From: Clostridiales bacterium
Lineage (GTDB): Bacteria > Bacillota > Clostridia > Lachnospirales > Lachnospiraceae
Reading direction: 5' to 3'
Assembly (NCBI GenBank): GCA_019423795.1
Contig: JAHZAT010000055.1
Span: 1 to 29,457, forward strand
Length of the DNA: 29,457 nt
Shown: piece by piece, positions 1 to 8,321 of the stretch
Position numbering within the stretch: the first letter of the stretch is position 1
Layout: each line of letters opens with the position of its first letter
Made by a program: the position numbers and the translations under genes
The notes under the pieces: model-generated
What the model was told of the DNA's origin: nothing
Database searches by the model: none
The model's input: the letters and a program-made list of their open reading frames with translations, nothing else

Positions 1-1095
1 CCAAAGAAGGATTTTCAAGGGTTTCACATCGTGGCAAGCCACAGTGATTCTCCAACATACCGTATCAAAGAACAGCCTGAGATGTCCGTAGAGAAACATT
101 ATACGAAATTAAATATTGAACGATACGGAGGAATGATCCCGGAAACATGGTTTGATCGTCCATTGTCTGTTGCAGGACGTATTATAATAGAAGAAAACGG
201 ACAGATCAAAGATCAGTTGGTCAACGTTGACAGAGATCTTATGATCATTCCGAATCTTGCAATTCATATGTCAAGATCTTCAAATGAATCAAAACAGTTA
301 AATCCACAAAAAGATCTCCTGCCATTATGCGGGGGAAATCTTACAAAAGATGGTTTTGAGGAAATGATCGCCAAAGAAGCAGGAGTTGAGAAAGAAGATA
401 TCTTATCTTATGATCTGTTTTTATATAACCGAATGAGAGGAACAACACTAGGAATCAACGAAGAATTTGTTGCAGCACCTAAATTAGATGACCTTGAATG
501 TGCATATTCATCCATCGAAGGAATGTTAAATGCAGAGCTTTCCAAAGATTATGTCACAGTATGTGCGGTCTTTGATAATGAAGAAGTCGGAAGCGGTACA
601 AAACAGGGGGCTGGATCAACATTTTTCCCAGAGGTATTAAAAAGGATCAGTTATCTTTGTGGAAAAAATGAAGAAGAATATTATATGGCGGTGGCAGACA
701 GCTTTATGTTATCTGCAGATAACGCTCATGCAGTTCATCCGAACTATCAGGATAAGACAGACCCTACGAACCGTCCGTATATCAATGAAGGAATTGTACT
801 AAAATACAATGCATCACAAAAATATACAACCGATGCGAATTCAGCGGCACTCGTAAAATATCTGTGTAAAAAAGAAAAGATTAAGTGTCAGGTATTCTTT
901 AACCGTTCGGATATGTTAGGCGGTTCGACACTTGGTAATATCCTGACTGGACAGGTGTCGATCAAGGCAGCAGATATCGGACTTCCACAGCTATCCATGC
1001 ATTCAACATACGAAACTGCCGGATGCAAAGATTTAGATGATATGATCACACTGATGGGATCTTTTTATGAGCTTGGAAAGGAAGTGCAGATTTAA
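1..1095 (+). CDS. M18 family aminopeptidase, 5' end cut off by the window
   Basis: Metal-dependent aminopeptidase of family M18 (aspartyl aminopeptidase/yeast aminopeptidase I type), expected to be cytosolic and to trim N-terminal residues from peptides. The reading frame is open from base 1, so the GTG at 31 is internal. The first visible residues run into the metal-binding motif SHSDSP (His and Asp ligands). Further family motifs are DNEEVGS, with the catalytic and metal-binding Glu pair, then NAHAVHPNY, and near the C-terminus SMHSTYE with a ligand His. About 364 residues are visible and family members are usually about 430, so some 65 residues are missing. The stop TAA shares one base with the ATG of the next gene (TAATG), so the two are probably translationally coupled. 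Family assignment is firm; substrate preference is not visible. Confidence 0.93.
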   Translation, partial: PKKDFQGFHIVASHSDSPTYRIKEQPEMSVEKHYTKLNIERYGGMIPETWFDRPLSVAGRIIIEENGQIKDQLVNVDRDLMIIPNLAIHMSRSSNESKQLNPQKDLLPLCGGNLTKDGFEEMIAKEAGVEKEDILSYDLFLYNRMRGTTLGINEEFVAAPKLDDLECAYSSIEGMLNAELSKDYVTVCAVFDNEEVGSGTKQGAGSTFFPEVLKRISYLCGKNEEEYYMAVADSFMLSADNAHAVHPNYQDKTDPTNRPYINEGIVLKYNASQKYTTDANSAALVKYLCKKEKIKCQVFFNRSDMLGGSTLGNILTGQVSIKAADIGLPQLSMHSTYETAGCKDLDDMITLMGSFYELGKEVQI

Positions 1096-1763
1096 TGGAA
1101 GAAAAACATTTGCAGATGTCAGAGAGTTTTTTCTTAACAGCAATTCTTGCAATCGTAGGAGGCTTTCTTGATTCCTACAGTTATTTAATGCGTGGACATG
1201 TATTTGCAAATGCACAGACAGGAAATATCGTATTGTTTGGTGTGAATCTTCAAAAGCGGGATTTTACACAGGCATTTTACTATTTTGTTCCAATTCTTGC
1301 ATTTGCTGTGGGCGTAATTCTTGTTGAGATCATAAAGCATTTTTATAAGGAAGAACATAAGATTCATTGGAGACAGAGAATTGTGGCACTTGAGTTTGTG
1401 CTGATAACGGTTGTTGGATTTATTCCGCTGGGACAATATGATGTTGTGGCGAATGTACTGATTTCTTTTGTATGTTCTATGCAGGTGGAGACATTTCGAA
1501 GGGTTCATGGGCATCCATTTGCCAGTACGATGTGTACTGGTAATTTAAGAAGTGGAACAGAAGCACTGTGCCAGTACTTTAAAACAGGAGATAAGACATT
1601 AAAACAAAAAAGTTTACGATATTATGGAATTATTACTTTTTTCATTATTGGAGCAGTGATCGGAGGATTTTTAACCGGTCGTGCAGGAGGAAGTTCTATC
1701 TTTATCTGTAGTATTTTGCTAGCGATCGCAACGATCTTGATGGCAAAAGAGTTCAGAATCTGA
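1095..1763 (+). CDS. YoaK/DUF1275 family integral membrane protein
   Basis: A 222-residue membrane protein of the YoaK (DUF1275) family, whose transport substrate is unknown. About six hydrophobic segments are visible. The family's N-terminal signature is clear: a glycine-rich first helix (AIVGGFLDSYSYLMRGHVFANAQTG), read here as positions 18-42, where the family shows a conserved F-x-x-x-QTGN element, followed by a central MQVETFRR segment and the FASTMCTGNLRSG motif. The start overlaps the upstream aminopeptidase stop by one base and no better start exists. A strong terminator follows directly. Nothing suggests the two coupled genes share a pathway. The family call is secure and the function is unknown. 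Confidence 0.88.
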   Translation: MEEKHLQMSESFFLTAILAIVGGFLDSYSYLMRGHVFANAQTGNIVLFGVNLQKRDFTQAFYYFVPILAFAVGVILVEIIKHFYKEEHKIHWRQRIVALEFVLITVVGFIPLGQYDVVANVLISFVCSMQVETFRRVHGHPFASTMCTGNLRSGTEALCQYFKTGDKTLKQKSLRYYGIITFFIIGAVIGGFLTGRAGGSSIFICSILLAIATILMAKEFRI

Positions 1764-1764
1764 T

Positions 1765-1819
1765 AAAAAGACTGATTTTACAAACATTTAACAATGTTTG
1801 CGAAATCAGTCTTTTTTTC
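1765..1819. terminator. Bidirectional intrinsic terminator
   Basis: A long hairpin with arms of about 24 nt (AAAAAGACTGATTT... pairing with ...AAATCAGTCTTTTT), an inner CAAACATT/AATGTTTG stem and a TAAC loop. There is a T-run on the plus side and a matching A-run on the other. It lies between two converging genes and can end both transcripts. Confidence 0.9.
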
Positions 1820-1826
1820 TTTTGTG

Positions 1827-2369
1827 TTACTCTTCAGGGAAAACTTCATTTACAAGTTGACAGTATTCCTCATACTCATGAAATTCTGAAAGATCAGCAA
1901 AACCTTCGATCATTCCACGATAATACCAACTCTGCATCTTCTTATCCTTCATATTGAATCTCTCCCATAACTCTTCGCCAAGGATGTTATAATCCCGATA
2001 AAGTGCACGGATGTTAGCAAGCTTGTCACCAAGGGCGATGATCTTAGCGTTGCGGGATGCACGGTTCTTTAAGAAATCGATCGTATGGCCTTTTCTCTCA
2101 ACCCATGTCTTACTCTTATCTTCACTTTCCTGATAGACATAAGAAGCAACGATATCACCGAATTCACGACGGATGTCTTCTATCGAGATTCCGTCACAAT
2201 CTTCAACAACATCATGAAGGACAGCGGCACAAAGCATATCCTGATCGAGAGTCATAGCGGCAACGATGGCAGCAACTTCCATAGGGTGGATAATAAAAGG
2301 AAGATTGGTGCCTTTTCTTGTCTGACCGTTGTGGGCATTTGTTGCGTAGATAACGGCTTTTTCAAACAT
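1827..2369 (-). CDS. Stand-alone HD-domain protein, ppGpp hydrolase-like (SAH type)
   Basis: A 180-residue single HD-domain protein resembling the hydrolase half of RelA/SpoT and animal MESH1. Members of this group remove pyrophosphate from (p)ppGpp using Mn2+. Visible motifs are GQTRKGTNLPFIIHP with His28, the HD pair His52-Asp53 in LHDVVED with the following Glu56-Asp57, and Asp115 in GDKLANI. These give the full H...HD...D metal set with spacing close to MESH1. There is no synthetase or TGS/ACT domain. The start at 2369 has AAGGAG about 8 nt upstream. The gene is monocistronic on the minus strand and converges on yoaK. The enzyme family is well supported; the exact nucleotide substrate is inferred, and related HD proteins can act on other nucleotides. 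Confidence 0.85.
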   Translation of the reverse strand: MFEKAVIYATNAHNGQTRKGTNLPFIIHPMEVAAIVAAMTLDQDMLCAAVLHDVVEDCDGISIEDIRREFGDIVASYVYQESEDKSKTWVERKGHTIDFLKNRASRNAKIIALGDKLANIRALYRDYNILGEELWERFNMKDKKMQSWYYRGMIEGFADLSEFHEYEEYCQLVNEVFPEE

Positions 2370-2506
2370 TGGAAAACTCCTTTATTAAAATAAGTTAGTG
2401 TAAAATAATTGTTAAGATAATCATAAAGCATTTTTTTTGGGTATTCAAGTAGGAAATCCAAGAAAATAGAGAGGAAAATACTTTGTCACTTTAAAGCGTG
2501 TCAGTG

Positions 2507-2535
2507 TTGACTTTTTAAATACAGGAAGTTAAAAT
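2507..2535 (+). promoter_or_regulatory. Sigma-A promoter for the tyrA-aroA operon
   Basis: TTGACT (2507-2512), a 17-nt spacer and TAAAAT (2530-2535). It sits about 70 nt ahead of the tyrA start and no other good candidate was seen in the intergenic region. Confidence 0.75.
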
Positions 2536-2603
2536 AAAAACTAAGTGTGATCAAAGAATGAGAAGATTTTGTGATCACCGCAAGAAAAAAGGAGAGTAAA
2601 ACA

Positions 2604-3710
2604 ATGACAGACAGCAATTTTACGATCGGATTTATCGGTTTAGGATTGATCGGTGGATCCATTGCGAAGGGAATAAGAAGAGTTTTTCCAAATTATACAC
2701 TCATTGGAATGGATGAAAACCCGGATACGATCAAAAGTGCATTGGAGGATGGAATCATTGATTCAATTGCTACAGACTGCAAAACAGATTTTGCGGAATG
2801 CAACTATGTATTTTTGTGTGCACCGGTTCAATATAATGTAATGTATCTAAAAGATCTGAAAGGATCGATTAATGAAAATTGTATTTTAACAGATGTAGGA
2901 AGTGTAAAGGAAGAGATTCACTTAAAGATTGAAGAATTAGGAATGGAAGAATACTTTATCGGAGGACATCCGATGGTAGGATCAGAGAAGGCAGGTTTTT
3001 CTTTCAGTTCTGACAGATTAGTTGAGAATGCTTACTATTTTATCACGCCAACGAAGAAAGTCAGCGAACAAAGAGTGAAAGATTTTACAAACTTCATTGA
3101 AGAATTAGGAGCATTAACGATCATTCTGGATTATAAGCAGCATGATGCCTATACTGCAGCGATCAGTCATGTACCACATATCATGGCAGCAGAACTGGTA
3201 CATATCGTAAGTAATATGGATACAGATGATGGAATCTTAAAACAGTTAGCTGCAGGTGGTTTTAAAGATATCACAAGAATCGCATCTTCATCTCCAGTCG
3301 TATGGGAACAGATTTCTTTATCAAATAAGAAGAATATCAAAGAATTACTGCAAAAAGCACAGAATCATTTAGGCTATGTGATCGCAGCACTTGATATGGA
3401 AGACAGAGAATATTTGAATAATTATTTTAAACAGGCAGGAGAATATAGAGATTCTGTGCCAGACAGTGCGGTTGGTCTGATCCAGAAATCTTACGAGATC
3501 TTTATTGATATTCCAGATGAACCAGGAACGATCGCAACAACGACAACCTTGCTTGCTTTGAATCATGTAAGTATCAAGAATATTGGAATCATTCACAACC
3601 GTGAATTCGAAGAAGGTGTTTTAAAGATCATGTTATATGATGATGAATCAGCAAAGAAGGCGACAAAAATCTTAAGAGATAAAAACTACACAGTATACGA
3701 GAGGAAATAA
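2604..3710 (+). CDS. tyrA: Prephenate dehydrogenase with C-terminal ACT domain
   Basis: Oxidises and decarboxylates prephenate to 4-hydroxyphenylpyruvate in tyrosine synthesis, using NAD(P). I take the ATG at 2604 (368 residues) because AAAAGGAGAG lies 8 nt before it; the open frame extends to a GTG at 2571, which would put that ribosome site inside the gene. The N-terminal Rossmann fold shows GLGLIGGS at residues 12-19. The catalytic region has GGHPMVGSEKAGF and then SHVPHIMA with the conserved His. From about residue 295 an ACT domain follows (FIDIPDEPGTIATTTTLLA), as in Bacillus TyrA, where it is linked to feedback control by tyrosine or phenylalanine. aroA begins 4 nt downstream, so the two form one aromatic-synthesis operon. 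Confidence 0.94.
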   Translation: MTDSNFTIGFIGLGLIGGSIAKGIRRVFPNYTLIGMDENPDTIKSALEDGIIDSIATDCKTDFAECNYVFLCAPVQYNVMYLKDLKGSINENCILTDVGSVKEEIHLKIEELGMEEYFIGGHPMVGSEKAGFSFSSDRLVENAYYFITPTKKVSEQRVKDFTNFIEELGALTIILDYKQHDAYTAAISHVPHIMAAELVHIVSNMDTDDGILKQLAAGGFKDITRIASSSPVVWEQISLSNKKNIKELLQKAQNHLGYVIAALDMEDREYLNNYFKQAGEYRDSVPDSAVGLIQKSYEIFIDIPDEPGTIATTTTLLALNHVSIKNIGIIHNREFEEGVLKIMLYDDESAKKATKILRDKNYTVYERK

Positions 3711-3714
3711 AAAC

Positions 3715-4989
3715 ATGAAATTAACAAAAAGTGCGGGACTTAGAGGAGAATTATCAATTCCAGGAGACAAATCGATCAGCCATAGAGCAGTTATGTTTGG
3801 ATCTTTAGCAAAAGGAACAACACATATCAGCAATTTTTTATCAGGAGCAGACTGCCTGTCAACGATCGATTGTTTTCGTAAGATGGGTGTTTTGATCGAA
3901 CAGGATGGAACAAACGTTACAGTCCATGGAAATGGCCTTCATGGCTTAAAGGCACCAAGTGAGACATTAGATGTAGGAAATAGCGGAACAACAACAAGAT
4001 TGATCTCAGGAATCCTGGCAGGTCAGGATTTTGAAACTGTATTATCTGGAGATGCATCCTTAAATAAACGTCCAATGGGAAGGATCATCAAACCATTAGA
4101 ACAGATGGGTGCAAAGATTACAAGTGTGAATGGGAATGGATGTGCACCATTGAAGATTGAAGGAACAAAATTAAATGCAACACATTATGATTCTCCAGTT
4201 GCATCTGCACAAGTAAAATCCTGTGTGTTATTAGCAGGATTATATGCAGATGGCAAGACAAGTGTGACAGAACCAGCATTATCAAGAAATCATACAGAAT
4301 TAATGCTTCGTTCTTTTGGAGTGAAAGTAGAATCACATGATACAACAGCGACGATCACACCTCCAGAAGAGATGATCGCAACAGATATCGTGGTTCCAGG
4401 AGATATTTCTTCAGCAACTTTCTTTATCGTAGCAGGACTGATCACACCAAATTCATGTATCCGTTTAAAAAATGTTGGAATCAATCCAACAAGAGATGGA
4501 ATCCTGCGTGTATGTAAAGATATGGGAGCTGATGTTACATTAGAAAATGTAATCGATAATGGGGGAGAGCCAACAGCAGATATCGTTGTAAAGACAAGCA
4601 AATTAAAAGGAACGGTGATTGGTGGAGAAGTCATTCCAACATTGATCGATGAGATTCCAGTTATTGCACTGTTAGCAGCATTTGCAGAAGGTGAGACAGT
4701 GATCAAAGACGCGGCAGAGTTGAAGGTAAAAGAGTCTGATCGAATCGCATTAACGGTTGATAATCTTGTGAAAATGGGTGTTGATGCGACAGCGACAGAC
4801 GATGGAATGATCATCAAAGGCGGTAATCCATTACATGGAGCAAGCATCAATTGTAAATACGACCATCGAATCGCTATGACATTTTCGATTGCAGGAATCA
4901 ATGCAGAAGGAGAAACTGTGATCGAAGATTCAGAATGTGTAGATGTGTCTTATCCAACATTTTATGAACAGTTAAATTCATTGCAATAA
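3715..4989 (+). CDS. aroA: 3-phosphoshikimate 1-carboxyvinyltransferase (EPSP synthase)
   Basis: Transfers the enolpyruvyl group of PEP to shikimate-3-phosphate, the sixth step of the shikimate pathway, in the cytosol. At 424 residues it is full length. Visible motifs are PGDKSISHR (16-24), NSGTTTR (about 89-95), KRPMGR, SAQVK (164-168), RNHTE (191-195), NPTR (257-260), KESDR (about 339-343) and DHRIAM from residue 383. The set GDKS, SAQxK, RxHxE and NxTR is the published signature of class II EPSP synthases, which are relatively insensitive to glyphosate. The ATG follows the tyrA stop by 4 nt, with GAGGAAA inside the end of tyrA as ribosome site. The product feeds chorismate and then prephenate, the TyrA substrate. 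Confidence 0.96.
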   Translation: MKLTKSAGLRGELSIPGDKSISHRAVMFGSLAKGTTHISNFLSGADCLSTIDCFRKMGVLIEQDGTNVTVHGNGLHGLKAPSETLDVGNSGTTTRLISGILAGQDFETVLSGDASLNKRPMGRIIKPLEQMGAKITSVNGNGCAPLKIEGTKLNATHYDSPVASAQVKSCVLLAGLYADGKTSVTEPALSRNHTELMLRSFGVKVESHDTTATITPPEEMIATDIVVPGDISSATFFIVAGLITPNSCIRLKNVGINPTRDGILRVCKDMGADVTLENVIDNGGEPTADIVVKTSKLKGTVIGGEVIPTLIDEIPVIALLAAFAEGETVIKDAAELKVKESDRIALTVDNLVKMGVDATATDDGMIIKGGNPLHGASINCKYDHRIAMTFSIAGINAEGETVIEDSECVDVSYPTFYEQLNSLQ

Positions 4990-5029
4990 ATAAAATGCTA
5001 TGATAAGAGTTTATAAGGAGTAGATAACA

Positions 5030-5803
5030 ATGGAAAAGAAATATTTCTTTTTTGATATTGACGGAACATTGACAGATAGATCGACAGGGAAGATCGTGCC
5101 AAGTGCCAGAGAGGCGTTGGATCGTTTAGAAGCAAATGGACATTTTGTTGCGATTGCAACTGGAAGAGCACATTACAAAGCACGTAAATTCACAGAAGCC
5201 AATGGGTTCAAAAATATGGTCTGTTGTGGAGGCAATGGCTGTGTGATCAACAATGAATTAGTGGAAAATATTCCTTTGGATAAAGAAGGGTGTTTACAGA
5301 TCATTCATCAGTCAGAAGAATTAGGGTATGGATGGTGTGTAGCTCTTGATGATACGAAAGATGTCTATATGACAGACGATAAATTTCTAAGACAGGTTGG
5401 AAAGAGAAAAGAACCAACCAGATATATCATCGATGATATGTTAGATATTGACAGTGTCGACGCGATTTACAAGATTTATGTAGCTATTCCAAAAGAGGAA
5501 GAAGAGAAACTTACAAAGAAAGAGTTGATCGGGCATTTGAGATTTGAACCAGAATATTTAATGTTCCAGCTAGATAATAAACGTGGTGGTATTGTGAAGA
5601 TGATGGAATATCTTGGCGCAGATATTAAAAATGTGGTTGTATTCGGGGACGATTACAATGATATGGATATGTTCTGTAAAGCCTGGTTTTCCATTGCTAT
5701 GGGAAATGGATGCCAGGATTTAAAAGATATGGCAAGTTATGTGACCGATACAAATGTCAATGACGGTATTAAGAAAGCATGTGAACATTTTGAATGGATT
5801 TAA
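5030..5803 (+). CDS. Cof-type HAD superfamily phosphatase
   Basis: A 257-residue HAD hydrolase of the Cof/IIB subfamily, which dephosphorylates small sugar phosphates or cofactor phosphates such as FMN or PLP. Motif I is FFDIDGTLTD with nucleophile Asp9 and Asp11. Motif II is IATGRAH, and motif IV is FGDDYNDMDMF with Asp207, Asp208 and Asp211. The large middle insert typical of the C2B cap is present. TAAGGAG sits about 10 nt before the ATG. The gene lies 40 nt after aroA with no terminator between, so it is probably co-transcribed. Its specific substrate cannot be read from sequence, and the position beside aroA does not show an aromatic role. Confidence 0.9.
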   Translation: MEKKYFFFDIDGTLTDRSTGKIVPSAREALDRLEANGHFVAIATGRAHYKARKFTEANGFKNMVCCGGNGCVINNELVENIPLDKEGCLQIIHQSEELGYGWCVALDDTKDVYMTDDKFLRQVGKRKEPTRYIIDDMLDIDSVDAIYKIYVAIPKEEEEKLTKKELIGHLRFEPEYLMFQLDNKRGGIVKMMEYLGADIKNVVVFGDDYNDMDMFCKAWFSIAMGNGCQDLKDMASYVTDTNVNDGIKKACEHFEWI

Positions 5804-5843
5804 TAAAGTAAAACAGCAGACAGAAGATACATCGGAGGGAAAT

Positions 5844-7166
5844 ATGAAACATTTAAAATTAGGGAAGATACAATGGATCGCATTATTGGTTGTCAGTGCA
5901 ATGTTTGTGAATTTATGCAGCCATATGGTATTGGCAGCAGCAAGAGATGGAAATGATCCGGCACAGGGAACAACGGCAGAAGCAACAACAGCTTCAGAAG
6001 CGACAACAGAAACTACAACGGAACAGCAGGAAGAGACACAGTCTATGGGAGAATATAAAGCATTCTGGTTTTCTTTCTACGATTATGACTCTTATCGTGC
6101 AAAATATAAAAAGAGAACGGCAGCAAATTTCCGTACCTACTTTACAGGAGTTGTCAAAAAAGGAAAGAGTCTTGGAATGAATCGCGTGATCGTGCAAGTA
6201 AGACCATTTGGAGATGCCATTTATAAGTCAAAGTATTTCCCTTGGTCCAAATATATTTCTGGAAAACAGGGAAGAAATCCAGGATTTGACCCATTAAAGA
6301 TCATGGTAGAAGTTGCACATGACAATGACATGAAGATCGAGGCATGGGTAAATCCATATCGTGTAACAACAGGTTCTACGAATTATAAGAAACTTGCAAA
6401 GAATAATCAGGCAAGAAAATGGCATGCCAAGAAGTCTACAAGAAGAAATGTATTATCTTATGGTGGAAGTTTGTATTACAACCCATCCAAAAAAGCGGTC
6501 AGAACACTGATCACAAACGGAGTAAAAGAAATCGTACAAAATTATGATGTCGATGGAATTCATATGGATGATTATTTCTATCCATCTTTTACAAAACGTA
6601 ATGTCAAAAAGGCATTTGATGCAAAAGAATACAACAAATCTTCTTATAAGAAGAAAAAGAAAAGTATCTATACTTACCGTCGTGCACAGGTAAATACTCT
6701 TGTGAAACAGATGAAAAAAGCAGTAAAAAGTGTAGATCCAAATGTATCATATGGTATCAGCCCAGCAGGAAATATTGATAATCTGACGAGTAAATATTCA
6801 TATTATGTAGATATCTATAAATGGCTAAATTCTACAGAGTATGTTGATTATATCTGTCCACAAGTATACTGGGGATTTAAACATCCAACTGCCAAATTTA
6901 ATAAAGTCACAGACCGTTGGATCAAGGCGGCAAAGAGTAAGAAAGTTAAACTTTATATTGGAATCGCAGTATATCGTGCAGGACATAATGTTGGTCAGAA
7001 TCGTGCAGAACGAAAAGAATGGAAGAGTGATACAAAAGTCTTGAAGAAACAGGTACAGTATGCAAGAAAGAAACATGTGGATGGATTTGCATTCTTTGAC
7101 TATCAGGATCTAAAGAGCAAGACAAGTGCCAAAGCAGTCAATCAGCTCAAAACAGTTTTAAAATAA
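5844..7166 (+). CDS. Secreted GHL10-family glycosyl hydrolase-like protein (YngK-like)
   Basis: A 440-residue exported protein with a family-10-like glycosyl hydrolase domain (GHL10, formerly DUF187; Bacillus YngK group). I chose the ATG at 5844 because GGAGGG precedes it by 4-9 nt and it starts a good signal peptide (basic MKHLKLGK, hydrophobic core, likely cleavage after VLA near residue 31). The upstream extension to 5754 lies inside the HAD gene. A Thr/Glu/Ala-rich linker covers about residues 37-65. The catalytic-type TIM barrel begins at GEYKAFWFSF (69) and includes VQVRPFGDAIY, EAWVNPYRV, GIHMDDYFYP, GISPAGN and DYICPQVYWGF. The mature protein is very Lys-rich. It is likely a cell-wall or extracellular glycan enzyme; its substrate is unknown. 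It is the last gene of the tyrA unit, followed by a terminator. Confidence 0.88.
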   Translation: MKHLKLGKIQWIALLVVSAMFVNLCSHMVLAAARDGNDPAQGTTAEATTASEATTETTTEQQEETQSMGEYKAFWFSFYDYDSYRAKYKKRTAANFRTYFTGVVKKGKSLGMNRVIVQVRPFGDAIYKSKYFPWSKYISGKQGRNPGFDPLKIMVEVAHDNDMKIEAWVNPYRVTTGSTNYKKLAKNNQARKWHAKKSTRRNVLSYGGSLYYNPSKKAVRTLITNGVKEIVQNYDVDGIHMDDYFYPSFTKRNVKKAFDAKEYNKSSYKKKKKSIYTYRRAQVNTLVKQMKKAVKSVDPNVSYGISPAGNIDNLTSKYSYYVDIYKWLNSTEYVDYICPQVYWGFKHPTAKFNKVTDRWIKAAKSKKVKLYIGIAVYRAGHNVGQNRAERKEWKSDTKVLKKQVQYARKKHVDGFAFFDYQDLKSKTSAKAVNQLKTVLK

Positions 7167-7184
7167 ACAGGAAATAAATATTGC

Positions 7185-7223
7185 AGAGATCATTGCATAG
7201 AGATATGTGATGGTCTCTTTTTA
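7185..7223 (+). terminator. Intrinsic terminator after the GHL10 gene
   Basis: A 14-bp stem (AGAGATCATTGCAT against ATGTGATGGTCTCT, complete if G-U pairs are allowed), a 6-nt loop and then a T-run at 7218-7222. It ends the tyrA-to-GHL10 unit. Confidence 0.85.
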
Positions 7224-7278
7224 GTTACAGCAGATTTCTTTTCATGTAAATTACACTATATAAGAAATCTACAGCGAG

Positions 7279-7307
7279 TTGACATAATATGAAAAATATA
7301 ATATTAT
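7279..7307 (+). promoter_or_regulatory. Strong sigma-A promoter for the padR operon
   Basis: Consensus TTGACA (7279-7284), a 17-nt spacer and TATTAT (7302-7307), about 33 nt ahead of the chosen padR start. This is the best match to consensus in the window. Confidence 0.82.
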
Positions 7308-7321
7308 ATGTCGTATAATAT
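7301..7321. promoter_or_regulatory. Candidate PadR operator overlapping the -10 box
   Basis: A perfect 8-bp inverted repeat, ATATTATA and TATAATAT, separated by TGTCG. It covers the -10 element and likely start site of the padR promoter. A second palindrome, TATAATATTATA, overlaps it at 7297-7308. PadR proteins commonly repress their own operon by binding such dyads; binding here is inferred from position only. Confidence 0.55.
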
Positions 7322-7339
7322 GATGCAAGGAGGATGCCA

Positions 7340-7663
7340 ATGGTTTTTAATACAGGAGCTGCGCTGTTAGATGCGGTAGTTCTGGCTGTCGTATCAAGAG
7401 AAGAAGAAGGTACGTATGGATATAAGATTACACAGGATGTAAGAGAAGTGTTAGAAGTATCAGAATCTACATTATATCCAGTATTAAGGAGACTTAAGAA
7501 GGATGGCTGCTTGGAAGTTTATGATAAGCAATACGGCGGCAGAAACCGCAGATATTATAAGATCACATCTGTGGGAATAGCACAGCTTTCGTTATATAAA
7601 AAAGAATGGAAACAATATTCCCAGAGAATATCTGGAATTTTTGAAGGAGGAGAGAGAGTATGA
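7340..7663 (+). CDS. PadR family transcriptional regulator
   Basis: A 107-residue winged-helix regulator. An ATG at 7334 touches the AAGGAGG site at 7327-7333 with no spacing, so the ATG at 7340, with 6 nt spacing, is preferred. The PadR core is clear: LDAVVLAVV...GTYGYKITQDV, then the recognition helix VSESTLYPVLRRLKKDGCLEV, then the wing with GGRNRRYYKIT. It is a short subfamily-2 type form without a large effector domain. It overlaps the next gene by 4 nt (ATGA). Such small PadR proteins typically control the HAAS/DUF4097 genes downstream of them and their own promoter, which fits the dyad at the -10 box. Confidence 0.93.
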   Translation: MVFNTGAALLDAVVLAVVSREEEGTYGYKITQDVREVLEVSESTLYPVLRRLKKDGCLEVYDKQYGGRNRRYYKITSVGIAQLSLYKKEWKQYSQRISGIFEGGERV

Positions 7664-8319
7664 ACCGGGAGGAGTACTTAAAGAGATTATCTTTTTTACT
7701 AAAAGATCTTCCAGAAGAAGAAATTGAAGATGCGATCGCATATTATGAAGATTATTTTGAGGAAGCAGGAGAAGAGAAAGAAGAACAGGTGATCAAGAAA
7801 CTTGGTTCCCCAGAGAAGATCGCGAAGATGATCCGTGATTCTGTACAGGAAAATCAGGCAAGCAGTGAGTATACAGAAGAAGGATATAGACAGGAAACTT
7901 ACGAAGATTACCAGCAGATGAGTAGAAAAGACTCACAAAAGGAAGCCAAACAGGGCAGCAGATGGCATATGAAGGGAAGAAGAAACCGGAATATCATTTT
8001 GATGATCTTAATTCTTGTCTTTGTGGGAAGCTGGCTGATTCCTGGTATTTTTGGCATTGTGATTGGAATTGCAGGAGGAATTTTTGGCAGTTGTGCAGGA
8101 TTGTTGTTTGGAGGACTTGGGTTGGTTGGCGCTGGAATTTATAAGATGTTTACGACAGTTCCATATGGTTTATTGTTGATGGGCGGCGGTTTTCTGATGA
8201 TCACTGGTGGAATTTTGTTATTATGGTTCCTTGTATGGATCTGTGCAACTGCCATTCCATGGATCATTGCAAAGATCCGTGAATTTTGGAACAGAAATTT
8301 TGGGAGAGGATGTGAATAA
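7660..8319 (+). CDS. HAAS/DUF1700 family membrane protein
   Basis: A 219-residue protein of the DUF1700 family. The N-terminal HAAS-type domain (MNREEYLKRLSFLLKDLPEE, then IEDAIAYYEDYFEEAG and VIKKLGSPEKIAKMI) forms a helical cytosolic unit of about 70 residues. An acidic, Gln-rich linker follows (about 70-105). The C-terminal half has three hydrophobic segments rich in Gly, including the run LIPGIFGIVIGIAGGIFGSC. PadR-HAAS-DUF4097 is a recurrent operon layout in Firmicutes, thought to respond to envelope state. Its biochemical role is unknown. It is translationally coupled to padR by a 4-nt overlap, and the next start lies 2 nt after its stop. Confidence 0.88.
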   Translation: MNREEYLKRLSFLLKDLPEEEIEDAIAYYEDYFEEAGEEKEEQVIKKLGSPEKIAKMIRDSVQENQASSEYTEEGYRQETYEDYQQMSRKDSQKEAKQGSRWHMKGRRNRNIILMILILVFVGSWLIPGIFGIVIGIAGGIFGSCAGLLFGGLGLVGAGIYKMFTTVPYGLLLMGGGFLMITGGILLLWFLVWICATAIPWIIAKIREFWNRNFGRGCE

Positions 8320-8321
8320 GT

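Noticed and set aside
2370..2506. Minus-strand promoter for the HD-domain gene
   Set aside because: A TTAACA/TATTTT pair can be drawn, but it would start transcription on the ribosome site, so I could not support it.
4290..4901. 203-codon open frame on the minus strand opposite aroA
   Set aside because: It is antisense to a strongly conserved enzyme and is kept open by aroA codon bias; no recognisable domain or ribosome site.
5754..5843. N-terminal extension of the GHL10 protein into the HAD gene
   Set aside because: The signal peptide and the GGAGGG site fix the start at 5844.
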